Source of the DNA: Blattamonas nauphoetae
Taxonomy: Eukaryota > Preaxostyla > Oxymonadida
Reading direction: 5' to 3'
Assembly (NCBI GenBank): GCA_033064195.1
Contig: JARBJD010000321.1
Location: forward strand, 16,520 to 80,519
DNA: 64,000 nt
Shown here: positions 40,804 to 52,034 of the stretch, piece by piece
Numbering within the stretch: the stretch's first letter is position 1
How the letters are laid out: every line of letters begins with the position of its first letter
Position numbers and translations under genes: made by a program
The notes under the pieces: model-generated
What the model was told of the DNA's origin: nothing
What the model saw: only the letters and a program-made list of their open reading frames with translations
Databases searched by the model: none

Positions 40804-41790
40804 AAACAGAGCAGGACAAACGAACCTTCCAAACTGTTTACGACTTCTTTTGGACAGCAAACACTGTTTATGTGTGATCTTTGTTGGCACTGGCATCACC
40901 TCATGGTTTCGTTTGCGGGAACTATTCCGATTCTTTCTCGCCAGTCTTGAACACTCGCCGCATGGCAAGGACGGGTGCTCTTGACAGTCGAATGGGCAGA
41001 TGCGGACAGGACAGAAGCAGAATACGACGAAAGCCTTCCTCGATTTCGTCGCAAATCAGTTGACGTCTCTCGAGTCTGATTCTCTCCCCATTTCTGGTTT
41101 CTGCGCAGATTGTTCGGTGAGTGGAGGACGAGGAAGGAAGAATGAGACTGAGGAAGGGAAGAGAAGGAAGGAAGAAGATGACAGTTTGATCTCCAGACTG
41201 GACGAGGAAGATGGATGAAACAGGAAGAGGTGAGCTGAAGGATGAACAGGGAGAGGATACACGAAACAGCCATGACGGGAAACAACAGGATGCTGATATC
41301 GCATTCAGAATGGAATGGTTGAAAGTGGGAGTGTGAGATGAAGGAAGAAGAGAAAGGCAGGCGAACAAGAGACGAACGGAGAAGGCGAGAGGAAGACGAG
41401 GAAGATCAACAGAACAACTGGAAGTGACCGGATGGTGGACGGGCAGGATGCCTTGAACAGACATGGATGTGATGGAGACAAGGACGAAGAGTGAGAAGGA
41501 GAGGAGAGAAGCAGAAGAGGCAAAGAGGGAGAAGTGCATGACTCCCCTCCAGCACGTCTCTCCGCCTGTCTTCGCCGCGGCAGACGAAGCTGGGTGTCGC
41601 TTTGAGTCACTCTCGCCGACGACACTGCAACTGATCACCCGCAATCTCCTCACTCTTCACCAAAACACGCCCCAATCGAGGGGAGGACGAGAGTGCTGTT
41701 GACTGACTTGAGGTGAAGCAGCAGAAGGGAACACGACGGCGTGCAGATTAACAGAACATCGACACAGCTGACCTCTCAGCTTGCCACGTC
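40804..41790. other. Degenerate spacer after the armadillo-like pseudogene
   Basis: The segment about 40,830-40,890 (GACAGCAAACACTG, GTGTGATCTTTGTTGGC) recurs near 42,835-42,880, so it belongs to the shared 3' flank of this gene family. The purine-rich stretch 41,110-41,530 is low-complexity. No gene is supported; a short run near 41,600-41,690 (SPTTLQLITRNLLTLHQN) may be a helical-protein remnant. Confidence 0.45.
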
Positions 41791-42097
41791 ATCTCCACAC
41801 TCACCGCCATTCCTTTCGAACACACCAATGCTCTCCTCTCACCCGCTCCCCTCTCACCCTCCGCATTCTGGATCTCCCTCGCTCATCAGCTGACACTTGC
41901 GAAGACGATTCGGGATGATGGTAAGCAGTCGTTCCCCAATTCATGGTCGTCCTCGATCCCTCCTCCGTCCACAGACACGCACACTCACCCCCCTCTGCCT
42001 CTCCCCTCACCTCACTCGGTGTCGAACGTGTGTTTGACTCTCGTTCGAGGCACCAGCCATACTCGCCCTCAAACACATCCCCAACACTTTCCTGAAC

Positions 42098-42240
42098 GTC
42101 TCAACTGAAACTCGCCGAAGCTGGCGTGATCCCTCACCTCGTCATCACTCTCAATCGACAGCCTCTCTCGTTGCTCACACTCGAGACATCCCCGTCCGTC
42201 TCGAACATCATCCGAATCTCTCTCTGACACCCAATTCGGT
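42098..42240 (+). pseudogene. Armadillo-like family remnant
   Basis: The frame LAEAGVIPHLVITLNRQPLS aligns with LFKADLIPQLITTLHPQSLP of the intact member at 46,481. It then decays within about 20 codons. Flanking frames are closed. A second scrap at 42,755-42,790 retains the family's 3' end (the HGMNLP codons). Confidence 0.5.
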
Positions 42241-42921
42241 TTGGACTGGACACTCGAAATCGAGTGATCATTGAGAATGGATGGACTGGACGATGTGGCA
42301 GAACAAAGACAGCTGAACGATGAAAGAGGAAGGAATGGACAGAATGTGACAGCCTGTTCCATCGTCCTGAATCTGCTGCTGGACATGAACATTCCACGAC
42401 GTGTTTGGGATCAGACAGGAACAGCGAAGACTCGAACACAACCAAACCGTTGAATTGTCCACACTCAGCCATCTCCCACACATCTTCTTCATTCCACACG
42501 ATTTCAACACCACTCTCTCGCCTCGCAATCAGATGCGCTGATGCCTGTTTTTCGCGCTCTCGATTGTTCTTCTTTGGTGAAGTCGAAAGACGATGAACAT
42601 GAGTCGGCACTCGATTGTGCTGACCAGCTTGCTTGGAATGAGCCTTCGACAGTTGGGATGGATGACGACAGTGGCCAGGCCAGTTCCAGCACGGTCGACA
42701 CCCACTTCTGATCGCTTCACCTGTCTCGTCGGTGACGTCACGTCTTCGTGAGCAGATGAAACAACCAGCATGGCATGAACCTTCCAGAACAAAATTTACT
42801 ATTGATAAGAATCAGCGACCCCTTCGAACCATTTGTGTCTTCTTTTGAACAACACTGTTTGTGTGTGATCTTTGTCGGCTTTGGCAAATGGAACCATGAG
42901 GTGCGCACTGAAGGATTGTTT

Positions 42922-43088
42922 CTGTGTTGATTCTGAGCACACACCATCGACTCCGTGACTGTGCGTGAAGCGAGTATGAGGCACCGAAAAGCACAACAAC
43001 ACTCTTCGTCACTTGCCACCTTCTCGACGCGCTGTTCGCACTCTCTGGCACTCACCTGCTTCTTGTCTCGCCGATCTCGAAACAGACG
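42922..43088. repeat. Repeat pair a (partner 44,218-44,395)
   Basis: About 170 bp share GACTCCGTGACTGTGC, GAAAAGCACAACRACAC and CTCGACGCGCTGTTCGC with 44,218-44,395, in the same orientation. No frame is clearly conserved. They look like debris of a duplicated gene. Confidence 0.65.
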
Positions 43089-43391
43089 ATGATTCTGACG
43101 ACTCCGAATGGATCAGACACTGCTCAATCGAGTTCTCGACATCTTGGTTCGCAACTCTTCGCTGCTCCATCTTCTCCACAACACACTCCGCTCGTCTCGA
43201 TTCAGCTGCTCCAATCGACATCTTTGGAACACACTCGCGTCTGTACGCTTCTTTGGATTTCTGAGACGAGACTGAACATGAATTGTTCGATTGTCTGTTT
43301 TGGACACTTGCTGGCTAATCCCGTCGGACGCTTATCGGAACCATCCCACTCCCCTCTGCCTTTCTCTCACCACCCACACCCTCCCACTCCC

Positions 43392-43690
43392 CTCTGCCTC
43401 TCCCCTCACCACTCTCGGTGCGGCACGTGCTGATGACTGTCGTTCGAAGCACAAACAATGCTTGCCTCGACTGTCTTCCTCCTTCGCTTTCTTTGACTCG
43501 TCGTCGAGTTCTTCACCATCCCCTCCTCTCTTCCTTCGTCGCCCAAGACTTCTCTCCAAGCGGGACTCCGAGTGAGAGAAGGACGAAGAACGTGGAATGT
43601 CTGAGTGAGACTGAAAGTGGTGGAGAACGAACACGGCCGACATGGATGGGTTGGGATGCATCGTGTTCGTGGCTCGGCAAGCCATTTCTG
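43392..43690. repeat. Repeat pair b (partner 45,508-45,810)
   Basis: About 300 bp are nearly identical to 45,508-45,810 (for example GACTTCTCTCCAAGCGGGAC and GGTTGGGATGCATCGTGTTC). The frame LPPSLSLTRRRVLHH is open in both, but I cannot connect it to a known family. Confidence 0.7.
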
Positions 43691-44217
43691 TTGATGTGGC
43701 CAAGATCTTCCTTATGGTCTTTGCATGTGTTCGATGGATACGTTTTCGACTTCATGATTTATGGATGTGTGGAGCGGAAAGAATAGAACGTTTTTTGGGT
43801 ATCGCACCTGTCCGCATCGTCACGACATGGAGGAACAGCAGGGAGACGACACTCAAATCTCACAAGACGACCATCGATGAACACAGACTCAGCACGAGAA
43901 ACGAGGGTTCGGATGGAGAATATGATCGACACCGTCGCACTGGCACCAAGTTGTGGAAGGAAACGAGATGGCCGTTCACACTCGCACTGGAAGAATGATG
44001 GGAAGATGCAGTCCCGTCGCCCATGGAATCTTGGCCATGCACTCGATCGATGGCACTGTGCCTGCATCGCACACTCCTTCCTCCGCCGAGTTGGGTGAGA
44101 GGTGGGGCAAGCAAAGAGGTGGATCGATTCTTCAGGATTCTCTCCAGAGCGTCTCGCCATCCAGAGAATAGACCAAAAATGGAACATGGATGTGTTGAGC
44201 AACGTGCTGGAGAATTG

Positions 44218-44395
44218 ACTGTGTGTTGATTCGGAGCGGACACCAACGACTCCGTGACTGTGCAGTGAAGCGAGGATGAGGCACTGAAAAGCACAACGAC
44301 ACTTTTCGTCCGTCTTTGTCATCTCGACGCGCTGTTCGCCCTCTCTGGCGCTTGTCTGCTTCTGGTCTCGTCGGTCTCGAAGTCGACGATCATTT
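44218..44395. repeat. Repeat pair a, second copy
   Basis: It matches 42,922-43,088. It lies 1.3 kb upstream of the second copy of repeat b; the first pair is separated by only about 0.5 kb, so the two units have since acquired unequal insertions or deletions. Confidence 0.65.
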
Positions 44396-44989
44396 GCTGA
44401 GAGTGACAATCACCGCACCGACCAACTGATGAAGCACGACAACAACCGACCCAACTCGCTCCGTTTCCCTGATTCCCACTTTCGTCCCAACTCGTCGCTC
44501 GACGCCAGCGACATCAATTCTCAGCACTCCAATGCCAGCTTCCTCACTCCACGCGAGGCAGAGTTCGTGTTGATCGCTTCCCCTCCGTCTTCCTCTCCGT
44601 TTGTGTTGAGAGAAACATGACGACACTGCGTTTTCGGTGAGGAGAGAAGATCGTGTTGAGATTGCAGAGAGATTGTTGGACCTTGGTGCTCCTTCAGGCG
44701 GATCGGGCATCGCAGTGAATCCAGCATTCGCATCATGTGCGAGGCCTGATCGAACAGCAAGCGAGAGATGTTGGGAGTGCTTGTGAGAACGAGTCGTCGA
44801 CACCGATCTTCAGCGAGAATCGGAGGAATGCAGGACGCTCTTCATCGGATGGTGTGAAGAAGGAGGGATTGGTCTGTCACCACTCGCACCGTCGCAATGG
44901 ACTCAACAGCAGACACTGTGGCTGAATGATGGACGACTCCTTCCTCACACTGGTGACGAGTTACAGAAGGGATTGATTGGATCTGGAGG

Positions 44990-45290
44990 GATGAACGAAC
45001 AATGATTCTCAGGATTGATCTGCCAGTCGTTCTCACAACGCCCAGTTGTCTCCCGTCTGTCGACTTTGATGCCTCTTTGCGAGTTTGGAGATGTGTCTGC
45101 TCTGCCTGCGAAGACACGAACGCTCAAAGCGGACGTGTTCGTCGATGAGGGACGACTCTTCATCGTTCTTTGAGGATTGACGGATTTGAAGGGATGGCGG
45201 CGACGGAGACAGTGGAGAACCAAAGTCTGAATCAGTCGGAAGATTCGGATGGAAATCTGTGTGTGAACGGATCGTCGATTGTGGATGGCA
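44990..45290 (+). pseudogene. Armadillo-like family remnant (C-terminal half)
   Basis: LRIDLPVVLTTPSCLPSVDF corresponds to LHMPVILTIPSCLTIIEYD of the intact member. After a stop, HRSLRIDGFEGMAATETVEN corresponds to HRMLRMEGIEDVNETMLQN. The residues between and after are degraded. Confidence 0.55.
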
Positions 45291-45507
45291 ACGAGTCACT
45301 CCTGTTCATGTCAGTTGATTTCGGAAACTGTGTGCATCTCGCTCTCCTCCCACCCTCTCCCCTCTCTCACTCCGCATTCTTCCTTCTAAACCCAAAAGCC
45401 TCGGGCAGCTGACACTGCCGACGCTGATTCTGAAGGATCGGAAGATGTGGTCGCCGAATTCATGGCAAATATCGATCCCTGCTCCGTCCATCCCGACTTC
45501 CTCCCAC

Positions 45508-45810
45508 TCCCCTCTGCCTCTCCCCTCACCTCACTCGGTGTTGCGTGTGCTTGTGGCTGTTCGTTCGAAGCACAAGCAATGCCCGCCTCGAATGTCTTCC
45601 TCCTTCGCTTTCTTTGACTCGTCGTCGAGTTCTTCACCATTCCCTCCTCTCTTCCTTCGTCACCCAAGACTTCTCTCCAAGCGGGACTGCGAGTGAGAGA
45701 AGGACGAAGAATGTGGAATGTCTGAGTGAGACTGAAAGTGGTGGAGAACGAACACAGCCGACATGGACGGGTTGGGATGCATCGTGTTCCTGGCTCGACC
45801 TGTGATGACT
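45508..45810. repeat. Repeat pair b, second copy
   Basis: It matches 43,392-43,690. Immediately upstream is a pyrimidine-rich tract (CTCCCACTCCCCTCTGCC) also found before the first copy and near 41,990, marking a recurrent break or duplication context. Confidence 0.7.
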
Positions 45811-46480
45811 GTTGATGTGGCTGTAACATTCTCTGTGATCTCAGCGTGTGTTGGACGGACGTGCATTCGACGGTTTGTTGGTTGGATGTGTGGGGTGGAA
45901 AGTGAGGACATGCTTTTGGAGAGCAGAAGGGACTGTTCGTGTTTTCAAGCGGATCGGTGCTCACACGTTCGACTGTGGCGTCTGTCCTGTCTGTCCTCCT
46001 CGTCCCGCCATCGTTCCTCCTTCACAATTGGGGAGGGAGGTGATGAGTGGCGAAGAGGAGTGGCTGTCTCTCAGCTGTCTGATGTCCAAATTGACTCTTC
46101 AACTCGACAGGAAGACTGCACATTTCAATGATTGTTGTGCACACTCTCGCTCGCTCCACAATTCGTCACCCAAAACGGACATCCCGCCAGAGCTGTGAAG
46201 AGGAAGAATCAAAAGACTCTGAGAAATGACGAATCTTTCCACCTGCCTCTCTTCTTCTGTCTGCCTGCATTATCTCTCTTGTTCATTCATTGTTGATCGA
46301 TTTGCAGATCCAGTCTTTCTTTCAGTCTCATTCCATCGCTCCCTCTTCATTCATGAATAATCTGAAATTTCAATGATTTGTTTTAGTTCTTCCTTTTTGG
46401 ACATGATTTTCATTTCAATATCAGCTCTTCCTCTTATCTTCTGACCCATAACGAGTGATTTATCTCACAAACCAGAAGGA
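45811..46480. other. Spacer upstream of the intact armadillo-like gene
   Basis: No gene is supported. From about 46,200 it is AT-rich and pyrimidine-biased on the plus strand (CTGCCTGCATTATCTCTCTT), plausibly the promoter region of the gene at 46,481. The stretch TTCATTCATGAATMRTCT also lies upstream of the paralogue at 49,965, so the two share 5' flank sequence. Confidence 0.45.
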
Positions 46481-47548
46481 ATGGGTGCTGGTGATTCGAA
46501 GATATCCTCCTCTACTGATTGTCCAAGCCCTGGTATCTCTTCCCACATCTTTTCACATTCTCCAGACTGTTCACCTTTCCTAAATTGGCAATTGAATCTG
46601 AAAGAATCTGAATCCCAAAAGGTCGTCGTTTTTCGATCTCTCGTTGCCACTGTGAAGATCCAGCCTTCGCTTGATGTCTCTCTGGAGGCAAAAGCCGTGG
46701 AGTTTCTAAAATCTGTGAATCCACTGAATCAACAATCCGCAGATGCTTTTCTCAGTCGCCTTGCCTCGAGTTCTGAAGACTATTTGACAGACATCATCCA
46801 ACCAATGATAGTGCTCATTTCTTCAGCCAGTCAACCCATCACCACTGCTACAATAGAGATGCTCAGAACTCTGATCATTTTCTGTTCTCCAAAACACCGT
46901 CTCGCCCTCTTCAAAGCTGATCTGATCCCTCAACTCATCACCACTCTCCATCCACAGTCTCTTCCTTTTGCAGAAACTGAAGATATCCACGCTTGTCTCA
47001 TTTCAAACATCACTTCTTCTTTCTGGCTCGCAACTCCGGATAGTCTCACACAACTCAGAATTAAAGATCGGAATGAACAACAAGCTGTTCACAAGACGGT
47101 TTTGAAGCAAGTTCTCTCCCCTTTGGAGAAGTATATTTACCATTTGTGCACAAACCGCTTTTCGATCATCGATGGGGACCAATCTGATGCATTTCTATCC
47201 CTTCTTACTCTTCTCCTCCGAATATGTCCATCTTATGAACCGACAATGGGATTTGTTCTTCATATGCCAGTCATTCTCACGATCCCAAGTTGCCTCACAA
47301 TCATCGAATATGATGGTTCACTCCCGCCTTATCTGTCTTTCATGAGGGATTCCCAGCGAGAATGGAACAGAAAAAGGGGAGAACCACGACAGATGGGGAA
47401 GATAGTGCATCGGATGTTGAGAATGGAGGGCATCGAAGATGTGAATGAGACAATGCTCCAAAACGACCAAAAGACATACGGACGCTTAGTTGTTGCCAGA
47501 TCGATCGAATGGAACAACCTGCACGGCATGAACCTTCCACAGCGTTGA
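46481..47548 (+). CDS. Armadillo-like family protein, intact (355 aa)
   Basis: It is a single-exon, uninterrupted frame. Start MGAGDSKISS fits an N-myristoylation signal (Gly2, Ser6, Lys7); the paralogue at 49,965 also begins MGN. Next come the family hallmark SPFLNW, then KVVVFRSLVATVKIQPSLDV and leucine-rich helical repeats (LTDIIQPMIVLISSASQPIT, IPQLITTLHPQSLPFAETED, QVLSPLEKYIYHLCTNRFSI). The end reads HRMLRMEGIEDVNETMLQN and WNNLHGMNLPQR. This belongs to a very large oxymonad family of unknown function. An armadillo-type solenoid docked on membranes is an inference. Truncated siblings lie at 39,828 and 49,965, with remnants at 42,098, 44,990 and 62,800. Confidence 0.85.
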   Translation: MGAGDSKISSSTDCPSPGISSHIFSHSPDCSPFLNWQLNLKESESQKVVVFRSLVATVKIQPSLDVSLEAKAVEFLKSVNPLNQQSADAFLSRLASSSEDYLTDIIQPMIVLISSASQPITTATIEMLRTLIIFCSPKHRLALFKADLIPQLITTLHPQSLPFAETEDIHACLISNITSSFWLATPDSLTQLRIKDRNEQQAVHKTVLKQVLSPLEKYIYHLCTNRFSIIDGDQSDAFLSLLTLLLRICPSYEPTMGFVLHMPVILTIPSCLTIIEYDGSLPPYLSFMRDSQREWNRKRGEPRQMGKIVHRMLRMEGIEDVNETMLQNDQKTYGRLVVARSIEWNNLHGMNLPQR

Positions 47549-47608
47549 TAGAAACATGCGGGAGCCAACAAGCCGATCGCTTGTATCATCCTGCTGCTCG
47601 ATCGGAAA

Positions 47609-47950
47609 GTGAGTGGGATGAACGTCACGATCACGTTCCACATCCCCAAATCGTGGTCTGGTCCTCCTGACGAACCAAAGGACGAACCAGAAGATCCCAA
47701 AGACCCGCTAGAATTGGAACGAGAGGATCCACAAGACAAGAAGACGATGCTGCCAGAAAAGAAGACTCTGAAACAGCAACAGCGTCCTTCAATTCACAAG
47801 CAGGACAAATCAATCCTCATTCACAAGCAGGACAGCGATTGGAGGGAGATGATTCTTTCATTTATGCGTAAAGACATGATGAAAATAGATCAACCATCAC
47901 AGCCATCCAATCATTGGGATCGAATAAATCCGGATCCAGTCGAACAGTGA
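47609..47950 (+). CDS. Hypothetical 113-aa frame, Pro/Glu/Lys-rich
   Basis: It opens MSGMNVTITFHIPKSWSGPP and continues with a charged stretch (DEPEDPKDPLELEREDPQDK). It lies about 130 bp upstream of the decayed ubiquitin protease on the same strand and might be an N-terminal exon of it. No domain is recognised and no paralogue is in the window. Confidence 0.3.
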   Translation: MSGMNVTITFHIPKSWSGPPDEPKDEPEDPKDPLELEREDPQDKKTMLPEKKTLKQQQRPSIHKQDKSILIHKQDSDWREMILSFMRKDMMKIDQPSQPSNHWDRINPDPVEQ

Positions 47951-48074
47951 TTATTAATCCAGCGTCTCACCAACTTCAAGGTGGAATCTTGTCAGAACGA
48001 TTGTCCTCGTCCGCTGAAATGAACCCCATGGCACTTCCCCAATTGATTTGTGAAACACTCCAACTGTCCTAGAC

Positions 48075-49509
48075 TTCCCACCTGAGGATGAGCAGTCAAA
48101 ACAATCCCAGCAAATCGAAGAAGAAAGACAGATTCTGACTTCCCTCCACCTGATCTCCTCAGAGGCTTCCAACCTCAACCCACACTGGCCCAGCGTCTGT
48201 GAACACTCCAACACCTCAGCCTGAAATGAAGCTGCCGCTGATGAGTATCCGGATAACAAAAGAGATCATCTTATTCAAAGACAGTTCACAGAACACTGTC
48301 CAGCAGAGAGTGTTTCCAGTCGAAGGCGCCAAGCTGGGTCTGTAGGATTGAAGAATCACCACGATGCGTGATACCTCACAGTCACGGTCCAACTCCTCAT
48401 CCACATACCGCGATCTTGTTCGACATCTGAAGACTCCCTTTTCTCGACATTCCTCTGCCGAGACAGTGTCGATCCCGTTTGAGGAAGCTGCCTTCTTCCA
48501 ATCTTATCATCCCGTCCAAGATTCGTCTCTCTTCTTCTTGGCGCTCCTTTCCGATCTCCATCGTGCGTTCCAATGTGATGCCTCCCAAAAGAAAAACCTC
48601 ACCCAACATGCAGAGACAATCAACACGTGCTTCCAAGTGCACTCTATCGGTCACTTTGATAGGAGACTACAACCCAATTTGAGAGAATACTTCCTCTGTG
48701 CGTTCTTGTCGAAGGGATCACTTCTTGACTGTCTGAATAGGACAGAAATCGCATTCAAGGCCCTCCCAAAATACTTGTTCATCGATCTCACTCGCGTCGA
48801 CTTGACGAATCCTCATGTCAAATCCGACGAGCGCATCGAATTCCCTTTCGGGACGCAACTCCTCTCTCTCTCGACTGAACGCCAATTGCACAACTACGTC
48901 CTCACTGCGGTGATCCTACATTGCGGAAGGAGCAACGATGGCGCACATTACCAACTTTTGCAGAGAGTGTCGGTGGGAAGATGGATGTGTATGAGTGACG
49001 AGACCATCTCCGAAATTGAAGAAAAGACGATTCCAGACCGTTGCTTCGGCGGGACGAACGACTTCTCAAATGCAAAATATCTCCTCTCCACCAAGATGTC
49101 CCGCCGATCTCAGTCCACCAATCACAAAACCATTGAGCGAGAGACGTACAGATTCTTCGAGGGCAGCCTTACGCTGGTCAGAATTGGTCCATCGAGCACG
49201 AAAGGGAAAGTGACTGAGGATGGTAATCCAGCTCGGAACGAACCAGACCCAACACCACACACCTCCTGGCCAGACGACAGCACATTGATTCCTGCTCCCT
49301 TCACAAGCTCACCCACATTTTCCACCTTCAAGCCATCTCAGCCCTGCGCAGATGGACTACCACAACGAGCAACGAAACAACCCACAGCTAAACAATCCAA
49401 CGTATCAACAGACACGGATTCGAACGAGTCAAGTGAGGCCTGTTCGCTCTCTCCTCGAATGGAGACAAACTACCTGAAACACGAGAGATCGAGGAACAGG
49501 GTTGAATAA
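48075..49509 (+). pseudogene. Ubiquitin carboxyl-terminal hydrolase (USP/C19), decayed
   Basis: From 48,345 the frame reads GLKNHHDA, then TGA (48,369-48,371), then YLTVTVQLLIHIP. This aligns position by position with the USP Cys box, and the stop falls exactly on the catalytic Cys. Near 48,410 the frame shifts, continuing as RDLVRHLKTP and VQDSSLFFLALLSDLHRAF (the usual QD-x-x-EFF-x-x-LL block, Glu lost). Then follow LPKYLFIDLTRVD, IEFPFGTQLLSL, YVLTAVILHCGRSNDGAHYQ and RWMCMSDETISEI, which include the His box. The tail (49,200-49,509) is Pro/Ser/Thr-rich. An intact copy would remove ubiquitin from substrates. This one has lost the nucleophile and the frame, and part of the region between Cys box and QD block is missing. 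Confidence 0.75.
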
Positions 49510-49964
49510 CGAGAAGAGAGTTGAGAAGGCTGGAGAGGAAAGGGGGAGAAAGGAGAGGAAGGAAGCTGACAAGACGAAGCAATACACAATACCAACAGCT
49601 TCTCACTCTGTTCAGCTCTTTCTTCTTCGCAATGGTTGTCGGTTTTATGTTTCTTTTGGTTGATCGGACTGACTCTGTCTTGCTCTGTTTCGACGTGTGC
49701 GTGACGTGACACAGACACAGACACGGGAACACGATCCGCGACGAATTGTGGCTGTTTTTGTTCGTCCATCCATCAATCGCCGTCAGCACTCACTGTCTTT
49801 CACCATCTCCATTCTCCTCCCCATCTCCTTCTTCATTCATGAATCGTCTCAGTCTTCGTTGGTTCACTTTTGTTTCCCCTTTTGGACGACTACTTCATCT
49901 CACTTAATTTCTTTCATTCATAGTTTTAACCCATTACGAAAGTTTCTACGCTCTCTCAATCAGA
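49510..49964. other. Spacer; likely 5' flank of the armadillo-like fragment
   Basis: It begins with a GA-rich run (49,510-49,570). The last ~200 bp resemble the flank before 46,481 (CTTCTTCATTCATGAAT). No gene is seen. Confidence 0.45.
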
Positions 49965-50327
49965 ATGGGCAATATAATCAATAAAATGGACACTTCCTCA
50001 AGTCCAACGCACTCTGCTTTTTCCTCCACGCAGTTACCATTTTCCATGGATTGTTCTCCTTTCCTTCGTTGGAAAGAAGACAAACCGAACTCTGAACCCA
50101 AAAAGGCAGTTGTCTTTCGATCTCTCGTTTCCACTGTGAAATTGCAGCCTGCATGTGATGTGTCTCTGGAGGCTAAAGTCGTGGCTTTTCTACAATCTGT
50201 CCATCCACTGATTCGACAATCCGGAGAAGCTTTTCTCAACAATGCCTTTCTGCCATCTCGATGTGTTCTTCCAATTCACTTTTTTGGTTTTGTTGACATG
50301 ACACGGCATCGACCAGACAATTCGTGA
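49965..50327 (+). pseudogene. Armadillo-like family protein, N-terminal fragment
   Basis: It starts MGNIINKMDTSSSP, then SMDCSPFLRW, KAVVFRSLVSTVKLQPACDV and LEAKVVAFLQSVHPL. Homology to the intact member ends near 50,245 (GEAFLNNA); the rest (FLPSRCVLPIHFF) is unrelated sequence before a stop. A foldback element begins 15 bp later. This 5' fragment and the 3' fragment at 39,828 are complementary halves of the same family gene. Confidence 0.8.
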
Positions 50328-50342
50328 TTGTTGTGTGTCTTA

Positions 50343-51187
50343 GTCACCTGAAAACCCGGGAGTAAATAACAAATCGGTAGTTTTTTTTGGGGTCCCAAAA
50401 GTGAATAGTAACACTGGATTTCCGATTTTTTCGACAATTTTTCAATCTAAATGACATTTTTATGAATAAATGAAGTGTCCTAGGTGGTTCAGAACAAATA
50501 GTTTTGATTACCCAGCATGATTTTCTCATGCTCTTGGAAAGTTGATCTCGTTGTATCTTCATAACCAGACAAAATTTTGACCTGAAATTTTCGCGAAAAT
50601 GAATTTTTTGAGAAATGTAAACTTTTGATATTTCAACTTTTCAAAAAAATTTTCCCCCTCGAGAGAATGTGAAATCCACTTTTAACGGATGTCTGAAATT
50701 GACTTCTCACCATGCATCAGATGGGAATCCCGTTTTCAAAATTCATCAAAATGACGTCAACACTGTCACAATCGAATCAAACTGGTCAATTTTGCATACA
50801 AGGTGAACGGTGAGTGACAAGTCCGAAGACTCTCTGAAAATTCCTCGAAAAACGATGAAAAACCATGATTTTGTGATCGTCGAAGAAAAAAAGTTGAAAT
50901 ATCAAAAGTTTACATTTCTCAAAACATTCATTTTCGCGAAAATTTCAGGTCAAAATTTTGTCTGGTTATGAAGATACAACGAGATCAACTTTCCAAGAGC
51001 ATGAGAAAATCATGCTGGGTAATCAAAACTATTTGTTCTGAACCACCTAGGACACTTCATTTATTCATAAAAATGTCATTTAGATTGAAAAATTGTCGAA
51101 AAAATCGGAAATCCAGTGTTACTATTCACTTTTGGGACCCCAAAAAAAACTACCAATTTGTTATTTACTCCCGGGTTTTCAGGTGAC
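50343..51187. mobile_element. 845-bp TA-flanked foldback element, copy A
   Basis: Inverted arms of about 300 bp (x pairs with 101,530-x) end in GTCACCTGAAAACCCGGGAG, with TA on each side (50,341-50,342, 51,188-51,189). Arms contain the mirrored 72-codon frame MKIQRDQLSKSMRKSCWVIK, identical but for one residue in the two arms. The centre is unique and AT-rich. No transposase. Copy B is at 59,306-60,131, where the centre is inverted relative to this copy. Confidence 0.87.
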
Positions 51188-51189
51188 TA

Positions 51190-52034
51190 CTCTCGTTGTC
51201 CTCTTCTGTCTCTTTCAAGTCGTTCAACAGCAACTGGATTTCTGTGTGTTCACATGACATCGGAAAAGGGTTGATTGTGAAGAGATTGGAGCAAAGAATC
51301 ATGACAACATTCTCCATTCACAATCGAGAAAGCCACTTGCCGAATCTTGAACCAACAGTTCAGACACGCTCTATCCTTCCAAATCATTCAAAGAAATAAA
51401 AAGACATGATCAATCAGTGTTGATGAAGTTGGAACAGAAAGCGAAAAAATGAAATGTGTAAATGGATGAGCGTGGAGGATGACATGTGAAGTGGAAGAGA
51501 AACGCAGGAATAGTATTCCGTGATTGGTCGGACTGTCAACAGAAGGAGGAGAAAGAACGAGGCGAGAACAACAAGCGGAGAGGATGGATGAAGAAAGAAG
51601 GAAGAGAACAACCATCCCAGCAAAGAAGAGTTCTTCTGGAAAACAAGAAACGCGAACGAAATGAAGAGAATTATCGTCGACACGCTGAATGTCAAAATAT
51701 GACCTTCAAGGCGAACGAATCAATCCAAGCATCTTTCGATGTTGTGAGAGGAACGAAGGAGATGGACGAGCACTGTTCATTTACTGGTGCGAAAGGATGA
51801 CGTGAGGATGTGAGAGAGGAGTGAGATTGGTGGATGAGGCTTCTGTGTGGTGGTGTGTGGATCGTGAAGTGTGTGGGATGGCTGAGAGCAGTAACGTGGA
51901 ATGTGGTGAGAATGAAGAGGGTGACATGCAACGAAGACAACAGTTCTTCACTGAAGATATGAGTGAAAGGAACGTGACGGGTGAGAACACGAGGTTGACA
52001 TCTGATGAGGTGCACGACAATCTTCATTCACTTC
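51190..52034. other. Intergenic, purine-rich in the middle
   Basis: It contains a short segment (51,196-51,390) that may continue the gene fragment upstream of the foldback. A GA-rich tract follows at 51,480-51,740. No gene is supported. It forms the 3' flank of the minus-strand receptor pseudogene. Confidence 0.5.

Noticed and set aside
48369..48371. Selenocysteine or reassigned TGA at the USP active site
   Set aside because: TGA serves as the terminator of intact genes here, a frameshift follows within 50 bp, other USP residues are degraded, and no SECIS-like hairpin was evident by eye. Kept only as a low-interest check.
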